22,085 nt of DNA from Tissierellales bacterium (GTDB taxonomy: Bacteria; Bacillota; Clostridia; Tissierellales; JASKZW01). A model generated the notes under the pieces. The model was not told the origin of the DNA, ran no database searches, and saw nothing but the letters and a program-made list of their open reading frames with translations. Each line of letters starts with the position of its first letter. The first letter of the stretch is position 1. Location: the NCBI GenBank assembly GCA_030152145.1, contig JASLIL010000105.1, positions 1 through 22,085 on the forward strand, in the 5' to 3' direction. Positions 13,239 to 21,361 of the stretch are shown here, piece after piece. The position numbers and the translations under genes are program-made.

Positions 13239-14616
13239 AAAATAAATCACCTATTAGGTCCTGGAGAGTGGCTTTTTCTATAACCTCTATAGATTTTATA
13301 TCCAGGCTTCTCCTTATGGAACCCTTGGGTATATAAACTCTCTTAAAACCCATTCTATCCAGTTCCATAACCCTATTTTCTATACTTGGTACCTTCTTTA
13401 GCTCTCCTGTTAAACCTACATCTCCAATAAATACTGTATCATTACCAATACCCTTATTCTTTATACTAGAAACCATGCTCATTATAAGGGCTAGGTTGAC
13501 AGACTGTTCACTGAGCTTTAAACCTCCAGTAGTTTTAACTACTACATTTTTGTCATACATACCTATCTTACCCCTTTCCTCTAAAATAGATATAAGGGTA
13601 TTAAGCTGGTCCCTTCTTAGGCAATCTCCTATTCTTGAAGGATAAGGAGTAAAGGATTTTGAAACCAGTGACTCTACTTCTATAAGTATGAGCCTGGAAC
13701 CTTCCTTTATAATAGAAAGGGCTGAACCTGGATAAACTTTACCATCTTCTCTTGCTGTAATAAAATACTCTGAAGGGTTATCTATGGGAATCATCCCATT
13801 CTCCTCCATGGAAAACAAGCCAATTTCTCCAGTTCTCCCAAACCTATTTTTACTGGCCATAAGAGTTCTTAACTCCTCCTCACTTTCACCCTCTAGGTAT
13901 AGTACCGTATCCACCAAGTGCTCTAAAGTTCTCAAACCAGCCATTTCATTGGCCTTGGTCATGTGTCCCACCATTATAACCGCCCTAGGCCTCCTTCTGT
14001 CCTTGGCCAGATCCACCAAAACATTGGCACATTCCACTGTCTGGACTGGGGATCCAGCCTTAGAGTCTATATTATCCAAGCTAAAAGTCTGGATACTATC
14101 CACAATAATAAGGTCTGGATTTACCTTATACACAGCCTCCAACAAATTATCCATGGAATTATCTGAAAGTATCCACACATTCTGTGGAAGCCTCTTAAGT
14201 ATCCTATCAGCTCTTGAAGAAATTTGACTCTCACTTTCCTCACCTGAACCATAGAGAACCTTTAGGCCCAGGCTACTTATATCATCTGCAATCTGAAGTA
14301 GCAGAGTGGATTTTCCAGCCCCTGGCCTAGCTGTCAATATACTAACAGAATCCTTGACTATACCTCCACCAAGAGCCCTATTAAACTCAGTATTATTGGT
14401 TATGATTCTTTCGTCCTTAGATCTTTCTATGGACTTTAGACTAACAGCCTCCTTCGGCTCCCTAGTGGAAGCCCTGGCTGTCTTAGAGGATCCCTCTCTT
14501 TCCCTAACTTCCTCCTCCATGGTTCCAAAGCTGTTACACTGGCTACACTTACCCATCCAACCTATGGATTCATAGCCACATTTATTACACTTCCAAATAG
14601 TTTTTTTCTTTGCCAT
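13237..14616 (-). CDS. radA: DNA repair protein RadA (Sms)
   Basis: RadA is a RecA-like helicase that promotes branch migration in recombination. The N-terminal zinc finger has Cys10, Cys13, Cys24 and Cys27 (CNKCGYESIGWMGKCSQC). The Walker A region is ARPGAGKST (residues 96-104), with Ala in place of the usual first Gly, as in DnaB-type loops. Walker B is LIIVDSIQTF and the RadA motif KNRFG is at 256-260. The C-terminal part is the Lon-like domain (about 290-459). 459 residues is normal. It follows clpC by 25 nt with an attenuator-like hairpin between; start ATG 14616 with AGGAGGGG. In many relatives disA follows; here it does not. Confidence 0.96.
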   Translation of the reverse strand: MAKKKTIWKCNKCGYESIGWMGKCSQCNSFGTMEEEVREREGSSKTARASTREPKEAVSLKSIERSKDERIITNNTEFNRALGGGIVKDSVSILTARPGAGKSTLLLQIADDISSLGLKVLYGSGEESESQISSRADRILKRLPQNVWILSDNSMDNLLEAVYKVNPDLIIVDSIQTFSLDNIDSKAGSPVQTVECANVLVDLAKDRRRPRAVIMVGHMTKANEMAGLRTLEHLVDTVLYLEGESEEELRTLMASKNRFGRTGEIGLFSMEENGMIPIDNPSEYFITAREDGKVYPGSALSIIKEGSRLILIEVESLVSKSFTPYPSRIGDCLRRDQLNTLISILEERGKIGMYDKNVVVKTTGGLKLSEQSVNLALIMSMVSSIKNKGIGNDTVFIGDVGLTGELKKVPSIENRVMELDRMGFKRVYIPKGSIRRSLDIKSIEVIEKATLQDLIGDLF

Positions 14617-14627
14617 AAGCCCCTCCT

Positions 14628-14655
14628 AAAAGACCTATGGCTTAATCCATAGGTC
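14628..14655 (-). terminator. Hairpin between clpC and radA (terminator or attenuator)
   Basis: Arms GACCUAUGG/CCAUAGGUC (14647-14655 and 14632-14640) pair over 9 bp. The loop AUUAAG contains the clpC stop codon. Four U residues follow, then the radA Shine-Dalgarno. The short U-run suggests partial termination, lowering radA relative to the heat-shock genes. Confidence 0.6.
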
Positions 14656-17089
14656 CCTTCTTAAATACTAATTTATCATCATAATCTATTAATATACTAT
14701 CATCTCTTAGAACATCTCCATTTAAAATAGCCTCTGCCAGCTCATCTTCTATCATCTTGGTTATGGTCCTTTCTAAAGGTCTAGCTCCATAAACTGGGTC
14801 AAATCCCTTTCTTGATACGTATTCTACAGCCTCAGGGCTAACCTCTATATCCATACCCAATTTCTTTAGCCTAGTTTCTAGGTCCCTAAGCATCAGTCTA
14901 ACTATTTCCTCTATATCCCTTTCTCTTAGGGAATGGAAGACTATTATATCATCTATTCTATTTAAGAATTCTGGCCTAAAGGTTCTCTTTAGCTCCTCTG
15001 ATATAAGCTCCTTCATTTGATCATATTCTTCCTGGTCCTCATCTTCCTCTGTTGAAAAACCAAGTACATTCTGCTTTTTAATGGCAGCCGCTCCAACATT
15101 AGAAGTCATTATTATAACTGTATTCTTAAAATCAACAGTTCTTCCAGTAGAATCTGTTAATCTACCATCATCTAAAATTTGTAAAAGCATATTGAAAACA
15201 TCTGGGTGGGCCTTCTCTATTTCATCAAACAGAACCACTGAGTAGGGCTTTCTCCTAACAGCCTCTGTTAGCTGGCCACCTTCATCAAAGCCTACATAGC
15301 CTGGTGGAGATCCTATAAGTTTTGACACTGAGTGCTTCTCCATGTATTCACTCATGTCTACTCTTATCATACTATCCTCTGTACCAAAAAGTGTCTCAGC
15401 CAGAGCCTTGGCCAGGTAGGTCTTTCCCACACCTGTAGGACCAACAAAGATAAAGCTACCAACTGGTTTTCCTGGGTCCTTAAGACCTACCCTAGCACGT
15501 CTAACTGCAGATGAAACTGCCTCTACAGCCTGTTCCTGCCCTATGACCTTTTGGTGGAGAATCTTCTCAAGATTTAAAAGTCTCTGGCTTTCTTCCTCAG
15601 TCATCTTCTTAACGGGGATTCCAGTCCACTCAGAAACAATATGGGCTATATCATCATACCTTACAACCATATTCTCTGTCTGCCTTTCCTTGTCCCAGCG
15701 GATCTGCTCTTTTTGTAGCTCCTCCTTAACCCTTCTTTCATCATCCCTTATCTTAGCGGCCTTTTCGTAGTTCTGGGTATTTATGGCCTCCTCCTTCTCC
15801 TTAGAAAGATCCTCCAGCTCCTCCTCCAAGTCCTTTATACTATCTGGTGCTATATAGGACTGAATTCTTATCATGGAGGCTGCCTCATCTATTAGGTCTA
15901 TAGCCTTATCTGGTAGGAACCTATCTGCTATATACCTATGGGACAGTTCTACAGCTGCCTTTATAGCATCATCCCTAATCTCAACCTTATGATGAGCTTC
16001 ATATCTATCTCTTAAGCCTTCCAATATCTTTATAGCATCCTTAACACTAGGTTCTTCAACTACTATAGGTTGAAATCTCCTTTCTAAGGCACTGTCTTTC
16101 TCTATGTGCTTTCTATACTCTTCTATAGTAGTAGCACCTATCAGCTGAATATCTCCCCTGGCCAAAATAGGTTTTAGGATATTTGAAGCATCTATGGCTC
16201 CCTCAGCTGCTCCTGCCCCTACTATGGTGTGAATCTCATCTATAAATAAAATTATATCCCTATCTCCCTCAAGTTCCTTTAAAGCTCCCTTAAATCTTTC
16301 CTCAAACTCACCTCTGTACTTGGCCCCAGCCAACATACTAGGTAGGTCCAAGGCTATAATCCTCTTATTCTCAATTATCTCCGGCACCTCTCCCAAAGCT
16401 ATTTTCTGAGCCAAGCCCTCAGCTATAGCTGTCTTACCAACTCCTGGCTCTCCTATGAGAACTGGATTATTCTTGGTCCTTCTACTTAGAATCTGGATAA
16501 CTCTTTCTATCTCCTTACCTCTTCCTATTACCGGATCTACATTACCATCTATGGCTATCTTATTTAAATTCCTGCCATACTTATCTAAATTAGGTGTATC
16601 ATCATTTGCTCCAGTCCTGGACACTGGCTTTTCTACCTTGTTGTAAATATTAGCATCTGTTATCTTTGAAATTATAAGGCTGGCAAGAGTATTAAGATTT
16701 ATACCTAGCTTTTTAAGGATTACAATGGCCACACCCTCCCCTTCCTTAATCATACCTAGGAGTATATGCTCTGTACCTACATAGTTATGACCTAGGGATC
16801 TGGCCTCTAAATAACTTAACTCAAATACTCTTTTAGTTCTAGGAGTAAAACCCATAATCTCCGTCTCATACTCTCCAATTCCTATTATATCTATAGTTAA
16901 CTTCTCTGCCTTCTCTATAGAAACTCCCATTTCTCTCAAGGTCTGTCCTGCAAGTCCCTGTTCTTCAAGAATTAAACCTAAAAGCAGATGTTCTGTCCCC
17001 ACATAACCATGTTTTAATTTCTTAGCTTCCTCTTGCCCTAAAAGCATAGCCTTCTGAGCTTTTTCTGTAAATCTTCCAAACATAGCCAT
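14642..17089 (-). CDS. clpC: AAA+ unfoldase ClpC
   Basis: ClpC unfolds substrates, including arginine-phosphorylated ones, for the ClpP protease. The two N-terminal Clp repeats (residues 3-75 and 80-145) each show the GTEHLLLG/GTEHILLG signature. AAA domain 1 has Walker A GEPGVGKT (213-220) and ILFIDEIH. A coiled-coil M domain with a UVR-like stretch (EEAINTQNYEKAAKIRDDERRVKEEL) separates it from AAA domain 2 (GPTGVGKT, VVLFDEIEKAHPD). LGF in KKQNVLGFSTEED is the ClpP-docking loop. 815 residues is typical. It starts 3 nt after mcsB within the CtsR-regulated operon. Confidence 0.98.
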   Translation of the reverse strand: MAMFGRFTEKAQKAMLLGQEEAKKLKHGYVGTEHLLLGLILEEQGLAGQTLREMGVSIEKAEKLTIDIIGIGEYETEIMGFTPRTKRVFELSYLEARSLGHNYVGTEHILLGMIKEGEGVAIVILKKLGINLNTLASLIISKITDANIYNKVEKPVSRTGANDDTPNLDKYGRNLNKIAIDGNVDPVIGRGKEIERVIQILSRRTKNNPVLIGEPGVGKTAIAEGLAQKIALGEVPEIIENKRIIALDLPSMLAGAKYRGEFEERFKGALKELEGDRDIILFIDEIHTIVGAGAAEGAIDASNILKPILARGDIQLIGATTIEEYRKHIEKDSALERRFQPIVVEEPSVKDAIKILEGLRDRYEAHHKVEIRDDAIKAAVELSHRYIADRFLPDKAIDLIDEAASMIRIQSYIAPDSIKDLEEELEDLSKEKEEAINTQNYEKAAKIRDDERRVKEELQKEQIRWDKERQTENMVVRYDDIAHIVSEWTGIPVKKMTEEESQRLLNLEKILHQKVIGQEQAVEAVSSAVRRARVGLKDPGKPVGSFIFVGPTGVGKTYLAKALAETLFGTEDSMIRVDMSEYMEKHSVSKLIGSPPGYVGFDEGGQLTEAVRRKPYSVVLFDEIEKAHPDVFNMLLQILDDGRLTDSTGRTVDFKNTVIIMTSNVGAAAIKKQNVLGFSTEEDEDQEEYDQMKELISEELKRTFRPEFLNRIDDIIVFHSLRERDIEEIVRLMLRDLETRLKKLGMDIEVSPEAVEYVSRKGFDPVYGARPLERTITKMIEDELAEAILNGDVLRDDSILIDYDDKLVFKKGPMD

Positions 17090-17092
17090 ATA

Positions 17093-18118
17093 CTATACCT
17101 CCCTTGTAAAAAATTCTCTTAAAAGCCTGGCCCTATTTATATCTTCTTCTGACTTAGAAAGTCTTCTTCCATAGGCCTTATTAAGGTTTCCTGTCTGAAC
17201 CCTTATTAAAAGATCTAAAATTTCCTCATAGGAATAGGCATTTAAAAGGCCAGCCTCCATACCCAACCTTATATTTGAAAGGTGGGCCATGGCCTCCTTG
17301 CCAGTAACTATTCTGGCACTAGAAACTATGGCTAAAGACCTGAAAACCCTATCCTCCAACTCTATGGACTTATTGTTTATAAGAAAGTCCCTAACCTCTC
17401 TTTCCTTGGATATAACCTGACCTACTACACTCTTTAGCTTGTCTATTATAGCCTTTTCACTTTCACCTAGGGTAATCTGGTTGGATATCTGATAAAAGTC
17501 TCCTAAAACCTGGCTGCCCTCTCCGTAAATTCCCCTAACTGTAAGGCCTAGCTTGTTTAGTCCCTCTATAAATCCATTTAAGTAGCCACCCATACCTAGG
17601 GCTGGAATATGAACCATAACTGAAGCTCTAAGACCTGTGCCTAGATTTGTAGGACAGGAAGTTAAGTAGCCAAAGTCCTCATGAAAGGCATAGTCCAACT
17701 CCTGCTCTAAAACATCATCAATTTTGTCTGCCAAAAGCCAACTTTCCTCTATATTAAGACCTGGGCTTAGGACCTGAATCCTTAGGTGATCCTCTTCATT
17801 TACCATTATATTTACTTTCTCATCATCCCTTAGAAAGAAACTGCCCCTATCTAAATTCTGGCTTAAGTCCTTACTAATAAGATGTTTCTCAACCATTACA
17901 TCCCTATCTATACTGTCTATATCAGCAATTTTATAAAAATTATAGTTTTCCTTAAATTGGCTGTCCACAAGCTGGAAGATCCTCTTACTTAGATTCTCTA
18001 CAGACTCACTATCTATGACACTTGGAAACAAGTAGTCCTTCAAGTTTCTAGCCAACCTAACCCTGCTGCTAACTATAACATCCTCATCAAAAGCCTCTTC
18101 CTGGTACCAAGATTTCAT
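17093..18118 (-). CDS. mcsB: Protein arginine kinase McsB
   Basis: McsB phosphorylates arginine residues, marking proteins for ClpCP and inactivating CtsR. It has a phosphagen-kinase fold: IVSSRVRLARNL near the N-terminus, NEEDHLR (about residues 107-113) and the catalytic-cysteine segment LTSCPTNLGTGLRASV (Cys155). I use ATG 18118, one base after the mcsA stop codon and well spaced from AGAGGGTGA; a GTG at 18127 overlaps that site. Length is then 341 residues, a little short of the Bacillus protein. Near the C-terminus the pArg-binding RDxxRA motif known in the family reads EDINRA, so its first arginine is replaced. Confidence 0.96.
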   Translation of the reverse strand: MKSWYQEEAFDEDVIVSSRVRLARNLKDYLFPSVIDSESVENLSKRIFQLVDSQFKENYNFYKIADIDSIDRDVMVEKHLISKDLSQNLDRGSFFLRDDEKVNIMVNEEDHLRIQVLSPGLNIEESWLLADKIDDVLEQELDYAFHEDFGYLTSCPTNLGTGLRASVMVHIPALGMGGYLNGFIEGLNKLGLTVRGIYGEGSQVLGDFYQISNQITLGESEKAIIDKLKSVVGQVISKEREVRDFLINNKSIELEDRVFRSLAIVSSARIVTGKEAMAHLSNIRLGMEAGLLNAYSYEEILDLLIRVQTGNLNKAYGRRLSKSEEDINRARLLREFFTREV

Positions 18119-18119
18119 T

Positions 18120-18626
18120 CTATTCACCCTCTTCTAAAAGCTTTACTTCCAATTCCCTTATCCTATCTCTAGCCAATGCAGCCTTCTCAAACTTCTCCTC
18201 AAGTATAAAAAGATCTATCTCCTGCCTTAGTCTCTCTATCTCTCTTTTAAGCTTCAGGTTCTTATTAGCCCTTTTAGGTATCTTTCCTAAATGCCTATCC
18301 TTACCCTGAATTCCCCTTATAAGAGGCTCTAGCTTCAGTCTAAAGCTATCATAGCATTTATCACAGGCCAACTTACCCTCCTGCTTAAACTCCCTATAGG
18401 TCAACTTACACTTAGAGCAGTAAAGATCATCAAAGCTACTATCAAAACCCTCCTCCTGCAGGGAATCTATAATCCCTGTAAGAAGCTTGTGAATAGAAAA
18501 AGTTGTCTCAAACTCATCACTGTTTTTTGAACAGCCTTCACAAAGATGGATTTCCTCTATATTGCCATTTATATTTTTAGTATAGTGAAGAGTTGCCTTT
18601 TCCTTATTACATCTCTGACACAGCAT
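18120..18626 (-). CDS. mcsA: McsA, zinc-binding activator of McsB
   Basis: McsA activates McsB and takes part in control of CtsR. The 168-residue form starting at ATG 18626 begins MLCQRCNKEKATLHYTK and is preceded by AGGAGG; an in-frame ATG five codons earlier lies across that Shine-Dalgarno and is unlikely. Two pairs of CxxC motifs are visible: Cys3/Cys6 with Cys29/Cys32, and Cys70/Cys73 with Cys88/Cys91. The C-terminal UVR domain is LFILEEKFEKAALARDRIRELE. It follows ctsR by 11 nt and precedes mcsB by 1 nt. Confidence 0.96.
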   Translation of the reverse strand: MLCQRCNKEKATLHYTKNINGNIEEIHLCEGCSKNSDEFETTFSIHKLLTGIIDSLQEEGFDSSFDDLYCSKCKLTYREFKQEGKLACDKCYDSFRLKLEPLIRGIQGKDRHLGKIPKRANKNLKLKREIERLRQEIDLFILEEKFEKAALARDRIRELEVKLLEEGE

Positions 18627-18637
18627 TAAATTCCTCC

Positions 18638-19096
18638 TCATCTCATAATCACCAGTAAAAAATTCTTTAAAATATCAGCCCTCAGGACATTTCTAAAGCC
18701 TGGGTCTACACTCAAAAGAGCCCTATCCTCTAAACCAGCCTTCATAATAATAGACTCACTCTTGTCTATAAGATCTTTCTCCATTAGACCATCTATGATC
18801 ATATCAGCCTTATTCTTGGTTATAGACTCCCCTATAGTTTCAAATAAAAGCTCTACAAACCACTCATCATCCATAGAGACCTTCATTATCTTAATATACC
18901 CTCCACCACCTCTTCTACTCTCTATATAGTAGCCTTTATAGGGAGTAAATCTAGTAGATAAAACATAGTTTATCTGGGATGGTGCGCAGCCAAATTGATT
19001 GGCCAAATCATTCCTCCCTATCTCTATAACTCCATTGTCCGTCTCATCTATCTTGGTCTTTATAAAATTTTCAATCCTTATAGTTATCTTAGCCAA
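18638..19096 (-). CDS. ctsR: Transcriptional repressor CtsR of class III heat-shock genes
   Basis: CtsR represses clp genes by binding tandem GGTCAAA heptads. I start it at TTG 19096 (GAGGTG six bases upstream), giving 152 residues beginning MAKITIRIENFIKTKI, the family's usual length. An in-frame ATG at 19162 would run through the promoter and operator. The winged helix-turn-helix includes VIEIGRNDLANQFGCAPSQINYVLSTRF (about 23-50) and the glycine-rich wing ESRRGGGGYIKI. With this start, Arg62 falls at the position of the heat-sensing and McsB-targeted arginine of Bacillus CtsR. It is the first gene of an operon that also encodes its own inactivators. Confidence 0.96.
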   Translation of the reverse strand: MAKITIRIENFIKTKIDETDNGVIEIGRNDLANQFGCAPSQINYVLSTRFTPYKGYYIESRRGGGGYIKIMKVSMDDEWFVELLFETIGESITKNKADMIIDGLMEKDLIDKSESIIMKAGLEDRALLSVDPGFRNVLRADILKNFLLVIMR

Positions 19097-19112
19097 ACCT
19101 CTCACCTCTATC

Positions 19113-19129
19113 TTTGACCTTCTTTGTCC
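19113..19129 (-). promoter_or_regulatory. CtsR operator in front of ctsR
   Basis: On the minus strand the site reads GGACAAA-GAA-GGTCAAA: two direct heptads with a 3-nt spacer. It matches the CtsR consensus (GGTCAAA-NAN-GGTCAAA) apart from one base in the first heptad. It begins at about the transcription start, just after the -10 element, so bound CtsR would block initiation of its own operon. Confidence 0.9.
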
Positions 19130-19133
19130 TTCT

Positions 19134-19162
19134 ATATTATATCTTTTAGGTTTTTTTTGCAA
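19134..19162 (-). promoter_or_regulatory. Promoter of the ctsR-mcsA-mcsB-clpC operon
   Basis: The -35 candidate TTGCAA lies at 19157-19162. TATAAT at 19136-19141 gives only a 15-nt spacer; the overlapping TAATAT at 19134-19139 gives 17 nt. Either puts the start near 19129, at the edge of the CtsR operator. The A-tract in the spacer may bend the DNA. Confidence 0.72.
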
Positions 19163-19164
19163 GT

Positions 19165-19184
19165 AAAAAGGGCCCTTAGGCCCT
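19165..19184 (-). terminator. Terminator after the EF-G-like gene
   Basis: Arms AGGGCC/GGCCCU (19179-19184 and 19169-19174) form a 6-bp, G+C-rich stem with a 4-nt loop followed by U residues. It begins within a few bases of the stop codon and ends just before the ctsR -35 box, separating the two units. Confidence 0.8.
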
Positions 19185-19187
19185 GAT

Positions 19188-21188
19188 CTACTTCTCTAAA
19201 AGCTCCTCTATTAGCTCCTTAGGCATATTGTCATACCTTAAGAAGTCCAGACTAAAGTCCCCTCTTCCCTGGGTCATACTTCTTAAGTCTATAGCATACT
19301 CAAAAAGTTCTGCCTCAGGAACCTCAGCCACAAGTATCTGATCTCCATCCTGAGAATCCATACCTAAAATTCTACCCCTACGCTTGGTTAAATCTCCTAA
19401 AATATCTCCCATATATTCTTCTGGAACCCTAACCTCAATCTTCATTATAGGCTCTAACATAGTTGGTTTAGCCTGCTTAAGCCCCTCCCTTAGGGCCATA
19501 GATGCAGCTATCTTAAAGGCCATTTCATTGGAGTCCACTGGATGATGGGAACCATCAAAAAGAGTTGCCTTTATATTAACTACTGGATAGCCTGCCAGAA
19601 CTCCTTCTTCTAAAGACTCTTCCAGTCCCTTTTCCACAGCTGGGAAATAATTTTTAGGCACTGCTCCCCCAAAGACTTCCTCCTCAAACTCAAACTCCTC
19701 TTCTGAAGGCTCAAATCTTATAAATACATCTCCATACTGACCTGCCCCACCAGATTGCTTCTTGTGCTTACCTTGTACCTCTACCTTTCTGGTTATGGTC
19801 TCCCTATAGGCTACCTTAGCTGGCAGCTTATCAACCTCTACCCCAAAGTCATTCTTTAACTTGTCCAGCATTATTTCCAGCTGCATATTACCCTGTCCAC
19901 CTATTAAAAGCTGCTGGGTCTCAGAGTTTCTAACTAGCTTAAAGCTAGGATCCTCCTGGCATAGCTTATTTAGAGATGAACCAATCTTATCTTCATCTGA
20001 CTTCTTTCTAGGCTCTATAGCCTTAAAGTAAACTGGACTAGGGCAGTCAAGACCGCGGTAGTCTAGATCCTCCTGCCTGTCTGATAGAAGGTCCCCTGTT
20101 TCTGTTTCTTCCAGTTTAGAAACAATAACTATATCCCCTGGATGGGCATCCTTAAGATCTATTTGTTCCTTGCCACGCATGGTTATTAGCTTTCCAAACC
20201 TATCCTCCACTTCCTTGTCTATATTGTAGAGGGAAGTGTCTTCTCCTATGGAGCCTGAAAGAATCTTAACAAAGGAAAGCTTACCAACAAAGGGATCTAT
20301 TATGGTTTTAAAAACTAGGCCAGAAAAATTCTCCCTATGGTTCAAAATAAGCTCCTCTTCATTTAAAAGGGCCTCTCTCTTTATCTCTAGAGGAGATGGC
20401 ATATACTTAACTACAAGCTTCATTAGATCCTCAACACCTAAAAGCTTCTCTGCAGATCCAAAAACTACTGGACTTAGATCCCCTGATAAAATAGACTTTC
20501 TAAGACCCTGAAGCTTCTCCTCATAAGTAAAGTCCTCACCTTCAAAATACTTCTCCAAAAGGGAATCACAACTTTCTGCCACCTTTTCATTAAGGCTTTC
20601 CAGGGCCTTTTCCTTACAGCTATTTAGGCTGTCTAAATCCCTTTCTTCATAGGCCACAAGATTACAGACCCCACTAAAGGAATCTCCCTTTCCTATTGGT
20701 AGGTTAAAGGGCACCAGACTCTCCCCTAGATTTTCCCTTAAATCCTCCAAAAGATCTTCTACCTTTAGGTTGTCCCTATCCATCTTGTTTACAAATATAA
20801 GCCTAGGTATTCCCTTCCTTACTAGCTCCTTCCATATTTTCTCTGTAGCAACCTCCACACCTGATCCTGCATCAACTACAAGTACAGCGGCTTCACTGGC
20901 TGTTAAGCTACTATAAACCTCTCCTACAAAGTCAAAATATCCTGGAGTATCTAGAATATTTATCTTCTTACCCATACACTCTACTGGCACAAGACTGGAC
21001 TTAATTGATATGCCCCTATCCTTTTCCTCTCTCCTGTAGTCAGATACTGTGTCCCTATCCTCTACAGACCCTAGTTCCTTCAGGCAGCCACAACTATGTA
21101 ATATGGCCTCAGTTAATGTGGTCTTACCTGTATTGCTATGGCCTACCAGAGCAATATTCCTAAGATCATCACTTTTATATACTTTCAT
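19188..21188 (-). CDS. EF-G-like translational GTPase (divergent EF-G paralogue)
   Basis: The 666-residue protein has the five-domain layout of EF-G but differs at key sites. G1 is GHSNTGKT (residues 16-23). G2 is RGISI (58-62). G3 is DTPGYFDF (80-87), where canonical EF-G has DTPGHVDF with the catalytic histidine. G4 is NKMD (134-137) and G5 GSA. Domain IV carries GGAGQYGDVFIRFEP and DGSHHPVDSNEMAFKIAA; domain V ends in MTQGRGDFSLDFLRYD. These traits match the EF-G-2/FusA2-like paralogues found beside a normal EF-G in many bacteria, whose role is poorly defined. A ribosomal protection (TetM-type) protein is less likely. It is monocistronic: promoter upstream, terminator downstream, AAGGAGGT before ATG 21188. 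Confidence 0.9.
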   Translation of the reverse strand: MKVYKSDDLRNIALVGHSNTGKTTLTEAILHSCGCLKELGSVEDRDTVSDYRREEKDRGISIKSSLVPVECMGKKINILDTPGYFDFVGEVYSSLTASEAAVLVVDAGSGVEVATEKIWKELVRKGIPRLIFVNKMDRDNLKVEDLLEDLRENLGESLVPFNLPIGKGDSFSGVCNLVAYEERDLDSLNSCKEKALESLNEKVAESCDSLLEKYFEGEDFTYEEKLQGLRKSILSGDLSPVVFGSAEKLLGVEDLMKLVVKYMPSPLEIKREALLNEEELILNHRENFSGLVFKTIIDPFVGKLSFVKILSGSIGEDTSLYNIDKEVEDRFGKLITMRGKEQIDLKDAHPGDIVIVSKLEETETGDLLSDRQEDLDYRGLDCPSPVYFKAIEPRKKSDEDKIGSSLNKLCQEDPSFKLVRNSETQQLLIGGQGNMQLEIMLDKLKNDFGVEVDKLPAKVAYRETITRKVEVQGKHKKQSGGAGQYGDVFIRFEPSEEEFEFEEEVFGGAVPKNYFPAVEKGLEESLEEGVLAGYPVVNIKATLFDGSHHPVDSNEMAFKIAASMALREGLKQAKPTMLEPIMKIEVRVPEEYMGDILGDLTKRRGRILGMDSQDGDQILVAEVPEAELFEYAIDLRSMTQGRGDFSLDFLRYDNMPKELIEELLEK

Positions 21189-21271
21189 TATACCTACCTC
21201 CTTAACTCCCGCAAGAATACTCTTCCAATTATGTTAAGTTACAGTAATTATGAACATATATCTTTAAAACC

Positions 21272-21280
21272 ATTATAACA
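21272..21280 (-). promoter_or_regulatory. Extended -10 promoter of the EF-G-like gene
   Basis: TGT-TATAAT at 21272-21280 is a perfect extended -10 element; no good -35 box is visible at 16-18 nt. The start would be near 21265, giving a leader of about 75 nt with only a small TTAC-T-GTAA hairpin and the ribosome binding site; I see no riboswitch in it. Confidence 0.6.
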
Positions 21281-21334
21281 CTATCTTACCCATTTTAAGA
21301 GTAATTATCAGACTATTCTGTCTTTCACATAAGA

Positions 21335-21361
21335 TAAAAAAATAGAGCCCTAGAGCTCTAT
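21335..21361 (-). terminator. Terminator of dcd
   Basis: Arms AUAGAGC/GCUCUAU (21355-21361 and 21342-21348) pair over 7 bp around a 6-nt loop, followed by six to seven U residues. The dcd stop codon is part of the 5' arm. Confidence 0.85.

Noticed and set aside
13200..13240. 20-nt palindrome as a protein-binding operator
   Set aside because: Its position between two convergent stop codons with T-runs is fully explained by a bidirectional terminator.
19188..21188. Tetracycline-resistance ribosomal protection protein (TetM type)
   Set aside because: The Tyr in DTPGYFDF, domain IV sequence GGAGQYGDV and overall layout fit EF-G-2-like paralogues better, and there is no mobile element or resistance context.
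21189..21265. Riboswitch in the 5' leader of the EF-G-like gene
   Set aside because: Only about 75 nt, A+T-rich, with one tiny hairpin and no terminator or known aptamer motif.
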